12,246 nucleotides of DNA from an uncultured Verrucomicrobiota bacterium (lineage in GTDB: Bacteria; Verrucomicrobiota; Verrucomicrobiae; Opitutales; Opitutaceae), in the NCBI GenBank assembly GCA_946482165.1, contig CAMLQS010000135.1:1-12246 (forward strand), written 5' to 3'. The position numbers were made by a program, and so were the translations under genes. Under the pieces are notes generated by a model. The model had not been told where the DNA came from and searched no databases. It saw only the letters and a program-made list of their open reading frames with translations. The stretch's first letter is position 1; each line of letters opens with the position of its first letter. Of this stretch, positions 1 to 6,363 are shown piece by piece.

Positions 1-2
1 TG

Positions 3-572
3 AAGCGCGTGGCGAGCCACCATCCCGAGGAGGACGGCCGCTACCGCGAGATGCGCGGCCGCTGGGCGGCGGATTTTCCCGCCGCGATGTTCAAGTTCTA
101 CCAATTCCAGGCCGTCTCGGTCGTGGTGCTCGCGACACCTTTTCTCCTCGCGGCCGGTCGCGACGAGCCGCGCCTCACCGCGCTCGATTGGCTCGCCCTC
201 GCGCTCTTCGCCGTCTCGCAGGTTGGCGAGGCCCTCGCCGACGCCCAGCTCGCCGCCTTCAAGAAAGAGCCCGCCAACAAGGGCCGCGTCTGCGACGTCG
301 GGCTCTGGGCGGCCAGCCGCCACCCCAACTACTTTTTCGTTTCGCTCACCTGGCTGGCCTTCGCGCTCTTCGCCCTCCCCGCCCCGTTGGGCTGGCTCGG
401 GATGATCGCGCCCGTATCCATCATCTACCTACTGCTTTTCGTGACCGGCATCCCCGCCACCGAGGAGCAGGCCGTCCGCACCAAGGGCGACGCCTACCGC
501 GACTACCAACGCCGGGTCTCCGCCTTCGTGCCGTGGTTCCCCAAGCGGAACCAAACCGCTAAATTCCGCTAA
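3..572 (+). CDS. DUF1295 (steroid 5-alpha-reductase/ICMT-like) membrane protein, 5' truncated
   Basis: This is the C-terminal part of an integral membrane protein of the DUF1295 family. The reading frame is open to the left edge of the window. The first residues (EEDGRYREMRGRW) match an internal segment of the family, so the GTG at 9 is probably not the true start. Several hydrophobic helices follow. The diagnostic C-terminal block is SRHPNYF, then GIPATEEQ, then YRDYQRRVSAFVPWFPK, as in isoprenylcysteine-methyltransferase-like and steroid-reductase-like folds. Family members that I recall usually have a glutamate just after the HPNYF block. Here the residues are HPNYFFVS, with valine at codon 339-341, so a family-typical acidic residue may be missing. 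The gene lies 78 nt upstream of a fatty-acid/amine methyltransferase on the same strand, which suggests a shared lipid-modification role (inference). The substrate is unknown. Confidence 0.85.
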   Translation, partial: KRVASHHPEEDGRYREMRGRWAADFPAAMFKFYQFQAVSVVVLATPFLLAAGRDEPRLTALDWLALALFAVSQVGEALADAQLAAFKKEPANKGRVCDVGLWAASRHPNYFFVSLTWLAFALFALPAPLGWLGMIAPVSIIYLLLFVTGIPATEEQAVRTKGDAYRDYQRRVSAFVPWFPKRNQTAKFR

Positions 573-633
573 GCCTCGCTAAATCAGGCGCTCCGTCCGG
601 CTCGTTTTAGCGTCCTTTAGCGTTCTTTAGCGG
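556..633. repeat. Inverted repeat of three decamers (CGCTAAA units)
   Basis: The left arm (556-585) holds three CGCTAA(A/G) units spaced ten bases apart. The right arm (604-633) holds three TTTAGCG units with the same ten-base spacing. The arms are reverse complements in three blocks of about 7-8 bp, separated by 3-nt internal loops, around an 18-nt apical loop. The left arm overlaps the last codons and the TAA stop (570-572) of the DUF1295 gene. The right arm ends 17 nt before the next start codon. It could be a transcript-processing or attenuating hairpin, or a dispersed spacer repeat; there is no T-run, so a simple intrinsic terminator is unlikely. Confidence 0.75.
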
Positions 634-650
634 TTCCTCCTTCTTCCGCC

Positions 651-1667
651 ATGATCGACTCGCTCCTCGAGAAAAACCTCCTCCCCGACCGGCTGGTCCG
701 CTTCGGCATCCGCCGCCTGCTCGCGCAGCGCATCCGCGAGGAAAGCGCCCGCTACGACCGCGCGGCCTACGTCGCCGACCTGAAGACCCGCGCGCTCGCC
801 GAGCAGACCTCCGCCGCCAACGAGCAGCACTACGAGGTGCCCACGCCCTTCTACCAATACTGTCTCGGCAAACGGCTCAAATACTCCGGCTGCCTCTATC
901 CCACCGGGCGCGAATCGCTCGACGAAGCCGAGGAACACATGCTCGCCCTCTACGCCGGGCGCGCCCGCCTCGCCGACGGCCAGGACATCCTTGAGCTCGG
1001 CTGTGGCTGGGGCTCGCTTTGCCTCTACAACGCCGAGCGTTTCCCCAACGCGCGCATCACCGCCATCTCCAACTCCCGCACCCAGAAGGAGCACATCGAC
1101 ACCGAGGCGCGAAAACGCGGCCTCAAAAACCTCCGCATCCTCACCTGCGACATCAACGTCTTCGACATCGAGCCCGCCGCCTTCGACCGCGTCGTCTCCG
1201 TCGAGATGTTCGAGCACCTCAAAAACTACCAGCGGCTCTTCCACCAGATCGCCCGCTGGCTCCGCCCCGGCGGCCTGCTGTTCACCCACATCTTCACCCA
1301 CCGGGAGCTCAGCTACCACTTTGTCGCGCGCGACGAAACCGACTGGATGAGCCGCCATTTCTTCACGGGCGGTCAGATGCCCGCGCACGACCTCCTCCTG
1401 CAGTTCCAGGACGACCTGAAGCTCGTCCAAGATTGGAAGGTCAACGGCCGCCACTACCGGCAAACCGCCGAACACTGGCTGCAAAACATGGACGCCCACC
1501 GCGACGAGATCCTCCCGCTCTTCCGCGACACCTACGGCGCCGACCAGGCGGAAAAATGGTGGGCCTACTGGCGTGTCTTCTACATGGCCTGCGCCGAACT
1601 CTGGGGCTACCGCGACGGCGAAGAGTGGCTGGTCAGCCACTACGTTTTCCAAAAGCCGGCGGCATGA
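651..1667 (+). CDS. Cyclopropane-fatty-acid synthase / coclaurine N-methyltransferase-like SAM methyltransferase
   Basis: This 338-aa soluble enzyme of the CFA-synthase superfamily transfers methyl or methylene groups from S-adenosylmethionine. Its whole length resembles the plant coclaurine N-methyltransferase-like subgroup more than E. coli Cfa: an N-terminal helical segment with [13 protein letters not shown], then [13 protein letters not shown] motif I ELGCGWG (115-121), [11 protein letters not shown] (E185, E188, H189), THIF (H213), [17 protein letters not shown] (Y269) and a C-terminal [16 protein letters not shown]188, H213 and Y269 fit the bicarbonate ligands of CFA synthases (E. coli E239, H266, Y317). 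The YSC motif cysteine is replaced by glycine here (YSGC, C81 being the next residue). E185 and H189 fit the catalytic pair proposed for plant N-methyltransferases. The product could therefore be a modified lipid or an N-methylated amine; I cannot decide. The ATG at 651 has no Shine-Dalgarno. Confidence 0.9.
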   Translation: MIDSLLEKNLLPDRLVRFGIRRLLAQRIREESARYDRAAYVADLKTRALAEQTSAANEQHYEVPTPFYQYCLGKRLKYSGCLYPTGRESLDEAEEHMLALYAGRARLADGQDILELGCGWGSLCLYNAERFPNARITAISNSRTQKEHIDTEARKRGLKNLRILTCDINVFDIEPAAFDRVVSVEMFEHLKNYQRLFHQIARWLRPGGLLFTHIFTHRELSYHFVARDETDWMSRHFFTGGQMPAHDLLLQFQDDLKLVQDWKVNGRHYRQTAEHWLQNMDAHRDEILPLFRDTYGADQAEKWWAYWRVFYMACAELWGYRDGEEWLVSHYVFQKPAA

Positions 1668-1697
1668 GCGCCGCTTCGTTGGTTGCCCGATGGCCGC

Positions 1698-1901
1698 TCA
1701 AGCCTCCAGCCACCACGCAAAGCCGGCCATAAACACCGCCAGCAAGCCGACCAGCCCGGCGTAGAGCCCCCATTTCAACGGCTTCGCGGCCAAGGCCAGC
1801 ACGCCGCCCGCGACCACCGCCACGCAAAGCAAGACCAGCCAGCGCGGATAAGCCCGCAGCGGCTCCAGCCAAGTGCTTGCGAAAATGAGCGCGTCACTCA
1901 T
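1698..1901 (-). CDS. Small two-helix membrane protein, unknown
   Basis: I do not recognise this family. From the ATG at 1901 it encodes 67 residues: a short polar N-terminus (MSDALIFASTWLEPLRAYPR), a hydrophobic helix (LVLLCVAVVAGGVLALAA), a short KPLK turn, and a second hydrophobic helix ending FAWWLEA at the stop. This pattern suits a small two-pass inner-membrane protein. The frame is open further upstream, but residues before this point are Gly/Arg-rich and lack membrane character. An in-frame ATG at 1913 (four more residues) is an alternative start. The gene is convergent with the methyltransferase (30 nt between stops) and divergent from the DUF6941-like gene. The two-helix pattern and clean placement in an otherwise empty gap argue that it is real, but no homology supports it. 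Confidence 0.6.
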   Translation of the reverse strand: MSDALIFASTWLEPLRAYPRWLVLLCVAVVAGGVLALAAKPLKWGLYAGLVGLLAVFMAGFAWWLEA

Positions 1902-2022
1902 CGCCCCGACCATGGCGCCGCGCTTAATCGCGCCAATCAATTCCTTTACTTTCCGTCTTCCCCCGCGCGCCGGAGATGCCCACGCTCCGCGTTTTTCCGC
2001 TCCCCAACCTCTTCCTCCCAAC

Positions 2023-2412
2023 ATGTCCCAAACCAACAAACCCCAAGTCCTCTGCTGGCTCCTTTGCGACGGCGTTCATATCGATCCCGCCACTGGCAAG
2101 CACACCATTCTCGGCGTCTTCTCCGCCATCCGCGGTCGTCAGTTCCCGCTGACCCACCCCTTCATGATCTGGTTTCTTACGCTGACCGACGTCGCCGCCG
2201 GCAAGCACAAGATCAAGATCTCCCTCGGCCTCACCGCCGAGTCCATGAGCCCCCTCCTCGACCGTGAGTTCGAGTCCCAAGGCCCCCTCCAGCGCATCAA
2301 CCTCATCAACGACGTGCGCAACCTCTCCTTCCCCGCCCCCGGCGACTACCAGATCCAGATCGAGGTCGACGACGAAGTGCTCCTCGTCACCAACCTCACG
2401 GTGGCCAACTAA
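2023..2412 (+). CDS. DUF6941-like conserved protein
   Basis: This 129-aa soluble protein has no signal peptide or membrane segment. The sequence follows the pattern I associate with DUF6941: LLCDGVHIDPATGKHTILGVFSAI near the N-terminus, FP..HPFMIWFLTLTD, a polar beta-rich middle (KIKISLGLTAES), and a final FPAPGDYQIQIEVDDEVLLVTNLTV. It looks like a single beta-sandwich domain of unknown role. The frame is open upstream to 1873, but the leading part is Arg/Pro-rich and unlike the family, and the family pattern begins just after the ATG at 2023. The upstream spacer is pyrimidine-rich (CTTCCTCCC) with no Shine-Dalgarno. It appears monocistronic: a divergent small gene lies upstream and a strong terminator lies downstream. 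Confidence 0.75.
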   Translation: MSQTNKPQVLCWLLCDGVHIDPATGKHTILGVFSAIRGRQFPLTHPFMIWFLTLTDVAAGKHKIKISLGLTAESMSPLLDREFESQGPLQRINLINDVRNLSFPAPGDYQIQIEVDDEVLLVTNLTVAN

Positions 2413-2428
2413 TTCAACTCCGACGTGG

Positions 2429-2446
2429 CACGGGCTCCCGCCCGTG
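2429..2446. repeat. REP-like hairpin CACGGGC/GCCCGTG
   Basis: A perfect 7-bp stem (2429-2435 with 2440-2446) surrounds a TCCC loop, 16 nt after the stop of the DUF6941-like gene. Only a short TTTC follows, so it is a poor terminator. The form (GTGGCACGGGCTCCCGCCCGTG) resembles short extragenic palindromes that I associate with Verrucomicrobiota and Planctomycetota genomes; that link is from memory. Confidence 0.55.
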
Positions 2447-2464
2447 TTTCCGCCGCCGTTTTGT

Positions 2465-2505
2465 GCGCCGCGCCCCACCCCGGGCGCGGCGCTTTTCGTT
2501 TTTTT
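2465..2505 (+). terminator. Intrinsic terminator after the DUF6941-like gene
   Basis: A perfect 11-bp GC stem (GCGCCGCGCCC at 2465-2475 with GGGCGCGGCGC at 2482-2492) encloses a 6-nt loop. It is followed by TTTT, CG and seven more T residues (2499-2505). This is a textbook rho-independent terminator on the plus strand. It separates the DUF6941-like transcript from the kinase gene at 2562, so the promoter for the latter should lie between 2506 and 2561 unless there is read-through. Confidence 0.85.
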
Positions 2506-2527
2506 CCTTCCCCGCTTCGGCCCGCCG

Positions 2528-2561
2528 CTCCTCGCTCCCTGCTCCTAGCTCCACGCTCCCC
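2528..2561 (+). repeat. C/T-rich GCTCC-repeat leader before the PfkB gene
   Basis: The 34 nt before the kinase start contain five GCTCC-type units with spacings of about 5-9 nt (GCTCCTCGCTCCCTGCTCC and on to ACGCTCCCC). The run is almost purine-free and has no Shine-Dalgarno. Parts of it (CTCGCTCCC and CCTGCTCC) recur, split by 5 nt, inside proA at 4527-4548. It may be a low-complexity spacer repeat or an untranslated leader element. Confidence 0.5.
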
Positions 2562-3575
2562 ATGTCCACCTTCGATCTCCTCGGCGTCGGCTCCCCCATC
2601 ATGGACCTCACGGCCCACGTGCCCGAGTCTTTCCTCGCTCAAATCCGAGGCGACAAGGGTGGCATGGTCCTCGTCGACGCTCCCGAGATGGAGTCCATCC
2701 TCGCGAAACTCCCCTCCACGCCCGAACTCGAAAACGGCGGCAGCGCCGCCAACGTCACCCGCGCCGCCGCGCAGCTTGGCCTGCGCACCGCCTTTCTCGG
2801 AAAGCTCGGCTCCGACGCCACCGCCGCCAGCTACCGGGCCCAAGCCGCCTCCGTCGGAATCGACCTCTCCCGCTACAAGAACGCACCCGGCCTGCCCAAC
2901 GCCCGCTGCCTCGCGCTCATCACGCCCGACGCCGCGCGCACCATGCGCACCGACCTCGGCGCCGCGATCACCCTCTCTCCCGACGAGCTGACCGACGCCG
3001 ACTTCTCCGGCGTGCGTCACGTCCACATCGAGGGCTACCTCGTCTTCAACCCCGCCCTCGCCGACGCCGTCCTCGCCCGCGCCCGCGCCTCCTCCGCCAC
3101 CGTCTCGCTCGACTTCGCCTCCTTCGAGGTCATCCGCCACACCCGCGACTGGCTCCTCAAGCAGCTCCGCGCCGGCGGCATCCGCATCGCCTTCGCCAAC
3201 GAGGACGAGATCCGCGCCCTGTATCCGGATTCCGGCGACGACTACGGCGCCCTGGCCCTCCGCCTCGCCGCCGAGAGCCCCGGCCTGATCGCCCTCGTCA
3301 AAATCGGCAAGGACGGCGCCTGGCTCGCCCGCGACGGCGAGCTGCACCGCGTGGCCCCCGTGCCCGCCGACCGCGTGGTCGACACCAACGGCGCGGGCGA
3401 CAGCTTCGCCGGCGGCTTTCTCTACGGGTTTCTCCACGGCTGGCCGCTCCCCGCCTGCGCCGCCCTCGCCTCCGCCGTCGGCGGCGAATGCGTCCGCCAC
3501 TCCGGCCCCGCCATCCCCCCCGACCGCTGGCCCTCCCTCCGCGACCTCGCCGCCAAACTCGCGTCCAGCCTCTAG
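2562..3575 (+). CDS. PfkB-family carbohydrate kinase, adenosine-kinase-like
   Basis: This 337-aa cytoplasmic kinase of the ribokinase/PfkB superfamily probably phosphorylates adenosine or another nucleoside or sugar. The N-terminal GVGSPIMDL, then KGGMVLVD (about residues 29-36), follow the adenosine-kinase-like subgroup. PfkB signature 1 is GGSAANVTRAA (G59-G60, N64). The stretch RCLALITPDAARTMRTDLGAA and HIEGYLVFNP also fit that subgroup. FANEDE is the metal/phosphate-binding helix region, and signature 2 is DTNGAGDSFAGGFLYG with D280 as the predicted catalytic base. All key residues are present. The frame is open back to 2463, but that part is translated terminator and C/T-rich spacer, so the ATG at 2562 is the start. 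proA begins 24 nt after its stop, so co-transcription is likely. The exact substrate cannot be settled from sequence alone. Confidence 0.9.
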   Translation: MSTFDLLGVGSPIMDLTAHVPESFLAQIRGDKGGMVLVDAPEMESILAKLPSTPELENGGSAANVTRAAAQLGLRTAFLGKLGSDATAASYRAQAASVGIDLSRYKNAPGLPNARCLALITPDAARTMRTDLGAAITLSPDELTDADFSGVRHVHIEGYLVFNPALADAVLARARASSATVSLDFASFEVIRHTRDWLLKQLRAGGIRIAFANEDEIRALYPDSGDDYGALALRLAAESPGLIALVKIGKDGAWLARDGELHRVAPVPADRVVDTNGAGDSFAGGFLYGFLHGWPLPACAALASAVGGECVRHSGPAIPPDRWPSLRDLAAKLASSL

Positions 3576-3599
3576 TTCATTAGTCTCCCCCTTTTTGTT

Positions 3600-4895
3600 A
3601 TGTCCGAAGATCTCGCCCAGCTTGTCACCGGCATCGCCCGCCGCGCCCGCGCCGCCTCGCTCGTCCTCGCCACCGCGCCCACCGCCCAGAAGGACGCCGC
3701 CCTGCGCGCCCTTGCGAAACTTCTCCCCGCCGCCGAGGCCGAGCTCCTCGCCGCCAACGCCAAGGACCTTGCCGCCGCCGAGGCCAACGGTCTCGCCAAG
3801 CACCAGATCGAGCGTCTCTCCCTCTCCCCCGCCAAGCTCGCCCATCTCGCCGAATCCGTCCTCCAGGTCGCCGAGCTCGCCGACCCCGTCGGCCAAACTC
3901 TTGATTCCTGGACGCGCCCCAACGGCATCAAGATCCGCCAGGTCCGCGTGCCCATCGGAGTCATCGGCATCATCTACGAGGCGCGCCCCAACGTCACCAT
4001 CGACTGCGCCATCCTCTGCCTGAAGAGCGGCAACGCCTCCATCCTCCGCGGCGGCAAGGAGATCTTCCACACCAACACCGCCTTCGCCGCGCTCATCCAG
4101 CGCGCCCTCGCCGAGGCCGGCCTGCCCGCCGACGCCGTGCAGCTCATCCCCACGACCGACCGCGCCGCGCTCAACACGATGCTCAAGCTCGACGAGCTCA
4201 TCCACTGCATCATCCCCCGCGGCGGCGAGTCGCTCATTCGCTTCGTCGCGCAAAACTCCACCATCCCGGTCATCAAGCACTACACCGGCGTGTGCTTCGT
4301 CTACGTCGACAAGTCCGCCGATCCCGTCATGGCCGAACGGATACTGATCAACGCCAAGACCCAGCGCCCCGGCGTATGCAACGCCGCCGAGCAGCTCCTC
4401 GTCCACGCCGACGTCGCCCCCGCCGTGCTGCCCCGCCTCGCCGCCGCTCTCTCGGCCAAGGGCGTGCAGCTGCGCTGCGACCCCGCCTCGCTCGCCATCT
4501 TCTCCGCGGCGCCCTCTTCCTCTCCCCTCGCTCCCGGAGCCCTGCTCCCCGCCTCGGAGGCCGACTACAAAACCGAGTTCCTCGACCTCGTCATCGCCAT
4601 CCGCGTCGTGCCCGATCTCGAGACCGCGATCGCCACGATCAACCGCGACAGCTCCGGCCATACCGACGCGATCATCACCGCCGACGAGACCGCCGCGCGC
4701 CGTTTCCAAGCCTCGGTCGACAGCGCCGTCGTGCCATGGAATGCCAGCACGCGTTTCAACGACGGCTTCGAGTTCGGCTTCGGCGCCGAGATCGGCATCA
4801 GCACCGACCGCCTTCACGCCCGCGGCCCGATGGGCCTGAAGGAGCTCTGCTCCTATAAATACCTCATCGACGGCGAAGGTCAGGTCCGGGGCTGA
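3600..4895 (+). CDS. proA: Gamma-glutamyl phosphate reductase (ProA)
   Basis: ProA reduces gamma-glutamyl phosphate to glutamate 5-semialdehyde with NADPH in proline synthesis, in the cytoplasm. The 431-aa product has the family blocks in order: RQVRVPIGVIGIIYEARPNVT (near 100-120), CLKSGNASILRGGKE, IPRGGESLIRFVAQNSTIPVIKH, the catalytic-cysteine block QRPGVCNAAEQLLVH (C260), SGHTDAIIT, and the C-terminal DSAVVPWNASTRFNDGFEFGFGAEIGIS with LHARGPMGLKEL. It is about ten residues longer than usual because of an unusual Ser/Pro/Ala/Leu-rich insert at residues 303-318. This insert is encoded by a C/T-rich run resembling the spacer upstream of the kinase. The gene follows the PfkB kinase by 24 nt. 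No proB is in the window. The ATG at 3600 has a T-rich leader without Shine-Dalgarno. Confidence 0.97.
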   Translation: MSEDLAQLVTGIARRARAASLVLATAPTAQKDAALRALAKLLPAAEAELLAANAKDLAAAEANGLAKHQIERLSLSPAKLAHLAESVLQVAELADPVGQTLDSWTRPNGIKIRQVRVPIGVIGIIYEARPNVTIDCAILCLKSGNASILRGGKEIFHTNTAFAALIQRALAEAGLPADAVQLIPTTDRAALNTMLKLDELIHCIIPRGGESLIRFVAQNSTIPVIKHYTGVCFVYVDKSADPVMAERILINAKTQRPGVCNAAEQLLVHADVAPAVLPRLAAALSAKGVQLRCDPASLAIFSAAPSSSPLAPGALLPASEADYKTEFLDLVIAIRVVPDLETAIATINRDSSGHTDAIITADETAARRFQASVDSAVVPWNASTRFNDGFEFGFGAEIGISTDRLHARGPMGLKELCSYKYLIDGEGQVRG

Positions 4896-4925
4896 GTTCG
4901 CCCGCTCCCGTAAATTCAAGCTGCC

Positions 4926-6221
4926 ATGGGTTCTCGACTTCGGATAGTTCTCATCGCCGCGACCACGCTTCTGCTAGGCACCGCCCTCGCAATCTTGCTC
5001 ATCGCGCGCGACGAAGCGCCACCCGACATCTCCGACCTGCCGGAGATGCGTCCCACGATTCAAGAATCGGAGAACGCTTTTTCTGGCCTTCTGGCCGTCT
5101 CTCAAACACTCGCCGAACGCGTAAAAACCGACACGCGCCTCGCTGCGACGCTCGCCAATTCCACATCGTCTCGCAAGCGAGCTTCGGAGGAACTTGTCCA
5201 CCTGCGCTTCGCCACAGCTGATCTCGTTACGCCTTGGCGAGAGGCCGCCGCCCGGCCGCGTTCCGTCGCCCCCGCGTTTCGCGATCCGAACAATCCGCCC
5301 TATAACTTCGGCGACATCCACAAACTTGCGCGCTTGGCCTCGCTCTGGTGCGCATCCGATGGCTCCCAACCTCGCGAGGAGACCGCGCAACGCATCGCCG
5401 AGGCGCTTCGCGCCGCGCGGCACATCACGGAGTCCTACGACACCTTGATCGTCTACCTCACGGGAATCGCCGCGACGAACCTCGCGCTCACCGAACTCGC
5501 CGACTTCGTGGACGCCACTCCGCCCGATGCCGCCCTCGCCCGCCAGCTCATCAACGCCCTCGAATCCGCCCGACTTTCGTCCGAATCACTCGCGGCTATT
5601 CTGCAAAACGAAGCGCATTTCGCGGTGCGTCCCATGAACGCCGAGGAAATCGACAAATACGTTGAAGGCATGGTCGCGTCCGGCGTCACCCGCCCCCCGC
5701 GCGGCGCGGCCCTTTTCAATAAGCCCAACCAGTCCGCACGATGGTGGTTGGAAGAAGTTCGTTCCGGTCTCGCCCAGCTCGACGCCTTGCCCGTCTCGGC
5801 GCTCGTCGTTCCCAATCCGGATCGCGGCTCGGCGACTATTCTATTCGGCCTGCCGCATCCGGACAACGCCTTCGGTCGCCACTACTCAGCCCAGCGGTTT
5901 TTTGATTTCTCAGGACTGCTCCGCCTCCGTCCCCTGACGAACGCCCGACTCTCCGCGCTTCAGGCGTTTATTGCGTTGCGCGCCGAACAGGCCGCGAGCG
6001 GCGGCGCGCTTCCCGCCACGCTCGACGAACTCGCGCCCGCCTATTTTCCCCGCGTGCCGGTCGACGCCGCCGACGGCGCGCCGATTCGTTATTCGCGCGA
6101 ACGCGCCGTCGTCTGGTCGGTCGGCGCGACCGGTTACGAACCATCCGACGAACCCGCGCCGCCCGTCGCGATCGAATACCGGCTCGCTCCCCAACCCGCG
6201 GCCAATCGCTCGAATCTTTGA
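4926..6221 (+). CDS. Membrane-anchored protein of unknown function with a C-terminal YPxSLDEL-type module
   Basis: I do not recognise this 431-aa protein as a whole. A single N-terminal hydrophobic helix (about residues 5-27) follows a short basic end (MGSRLR), consistent with a membrane anchor and a periplasmic body. The middle (about 40-330) is helix-rich, with several Ala/Glu/Leu amphipathic stretches. Residues 341-402 (RLSALQAFIALRAEQ, GALPATLDELAPAYFPRVPVDAADGAPIRY, then WSVGATG) match a module common in hypothetical proteins of Planctomycetota and Verrucomicrobiota, reminiscent of the tail region of type II secretion pseudopilin-like proteins. There is no prepilin cleavage site at the N-terminus. 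It starts 30 nt after proA without an intervening terminator, so may be read from the same transcript. Codons ending in A or T appear more frequent than in pfkB or proA, perhaps reflecting weaker constraint or later arrival. Confidence 0.8.
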   Translation: MGSRLRIVLIAATTLLLGTALAILLIARDEAPPDISDLPEMRPTIQESENAFSGLLAVSQTLAERVKTDTRLAATLANSTSSRKRASEELVHLRFATADLVTPWREAAARPRSVAPAFRDPNNPPYNFGDIHKLARLASLWCASDGSQPREETAQRIAEALRAARHITESYDTLIVYLTGIAATNLALTELADFVDATPPDAALARQLINALESARLSSESLAAILQNEAHFAVRPMNAEEIDKYVEGMVASGVTRPPRGAALFNKPNQSARWWLEEVRSGLAQLDALPVSALVVPNPDRGSATILFGLPHPDNAFGRHYSAQRFFDFSGLLRLRPLTNARLSALQAFIALRAEQAASGGALPATLDELAPAYFPRVPVDAADGAPIRYSRERAVVWSVGATGYEPSDEPAPPVAIEYRLAPQPAANRSNL

Positions 6222-6229
6222 ACTCCGTA

Positions 6230-6307
6230 GGTGGACGAGCGGGTCCCTCCGCTCGTGGATCGGTCGACGGAGCCAAGACCGCGTGAGCAGGGACGCGCCC
6301 GCCCACC
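6230..6307. repeat. Composite palindromic (REP-like) element between convergent genes
   Basis: The outer arms (6230-6248 and 6289-6307) are reverse complements over 19 bp with three mismatches (GGTGGACGAGCGGGTCCCT against AGGGACGCGCCCGCCCACC). Nested in the left half is a perfect 8-bp hairpin, ACGAGCGG (6235-6242) with CCGCTCGT (6249-6256). The element begins 8 nt after the stop of the 431-aa membrane protein and ends 56 nt before the stop of the PAS kinase on the other strand. It could stop or stabilise both transcripts. Its nested-palindrome form resembles REP/BIME-type elements; no associated transposase is visible. Confidence 0.7.
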
Positions 6308-6363
6308 CGTATGGCTTAAACTCCACCGGTGATTGGCATATTCGAACGCCGCCGTCGCCCCGC

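Noticed and set aside
627..1652. A 341-codon minus-strand open frame over the CFA-like methyltransferase.
   Set aside because: It mirrors the sense gene, has biased Val/Glu/Gly composition and no recognisable domain.
2429..2446. The CACGGGC hairpin as an intrinsic terminator.
   Set aside because: Only TTTC follows the stem, whereas the hairpin at 2465-2505 has a full T-tract and is the better terminator.
2409..4919. An 836-codon minus-strand open frame antisense to the PfkB kinase and proA.
   Set aside because: Its translation is Gly/Glu/Val/Asp-rich low-complexity text, as expected opposite GC-rich codons. Both sense genes have full family motifs.
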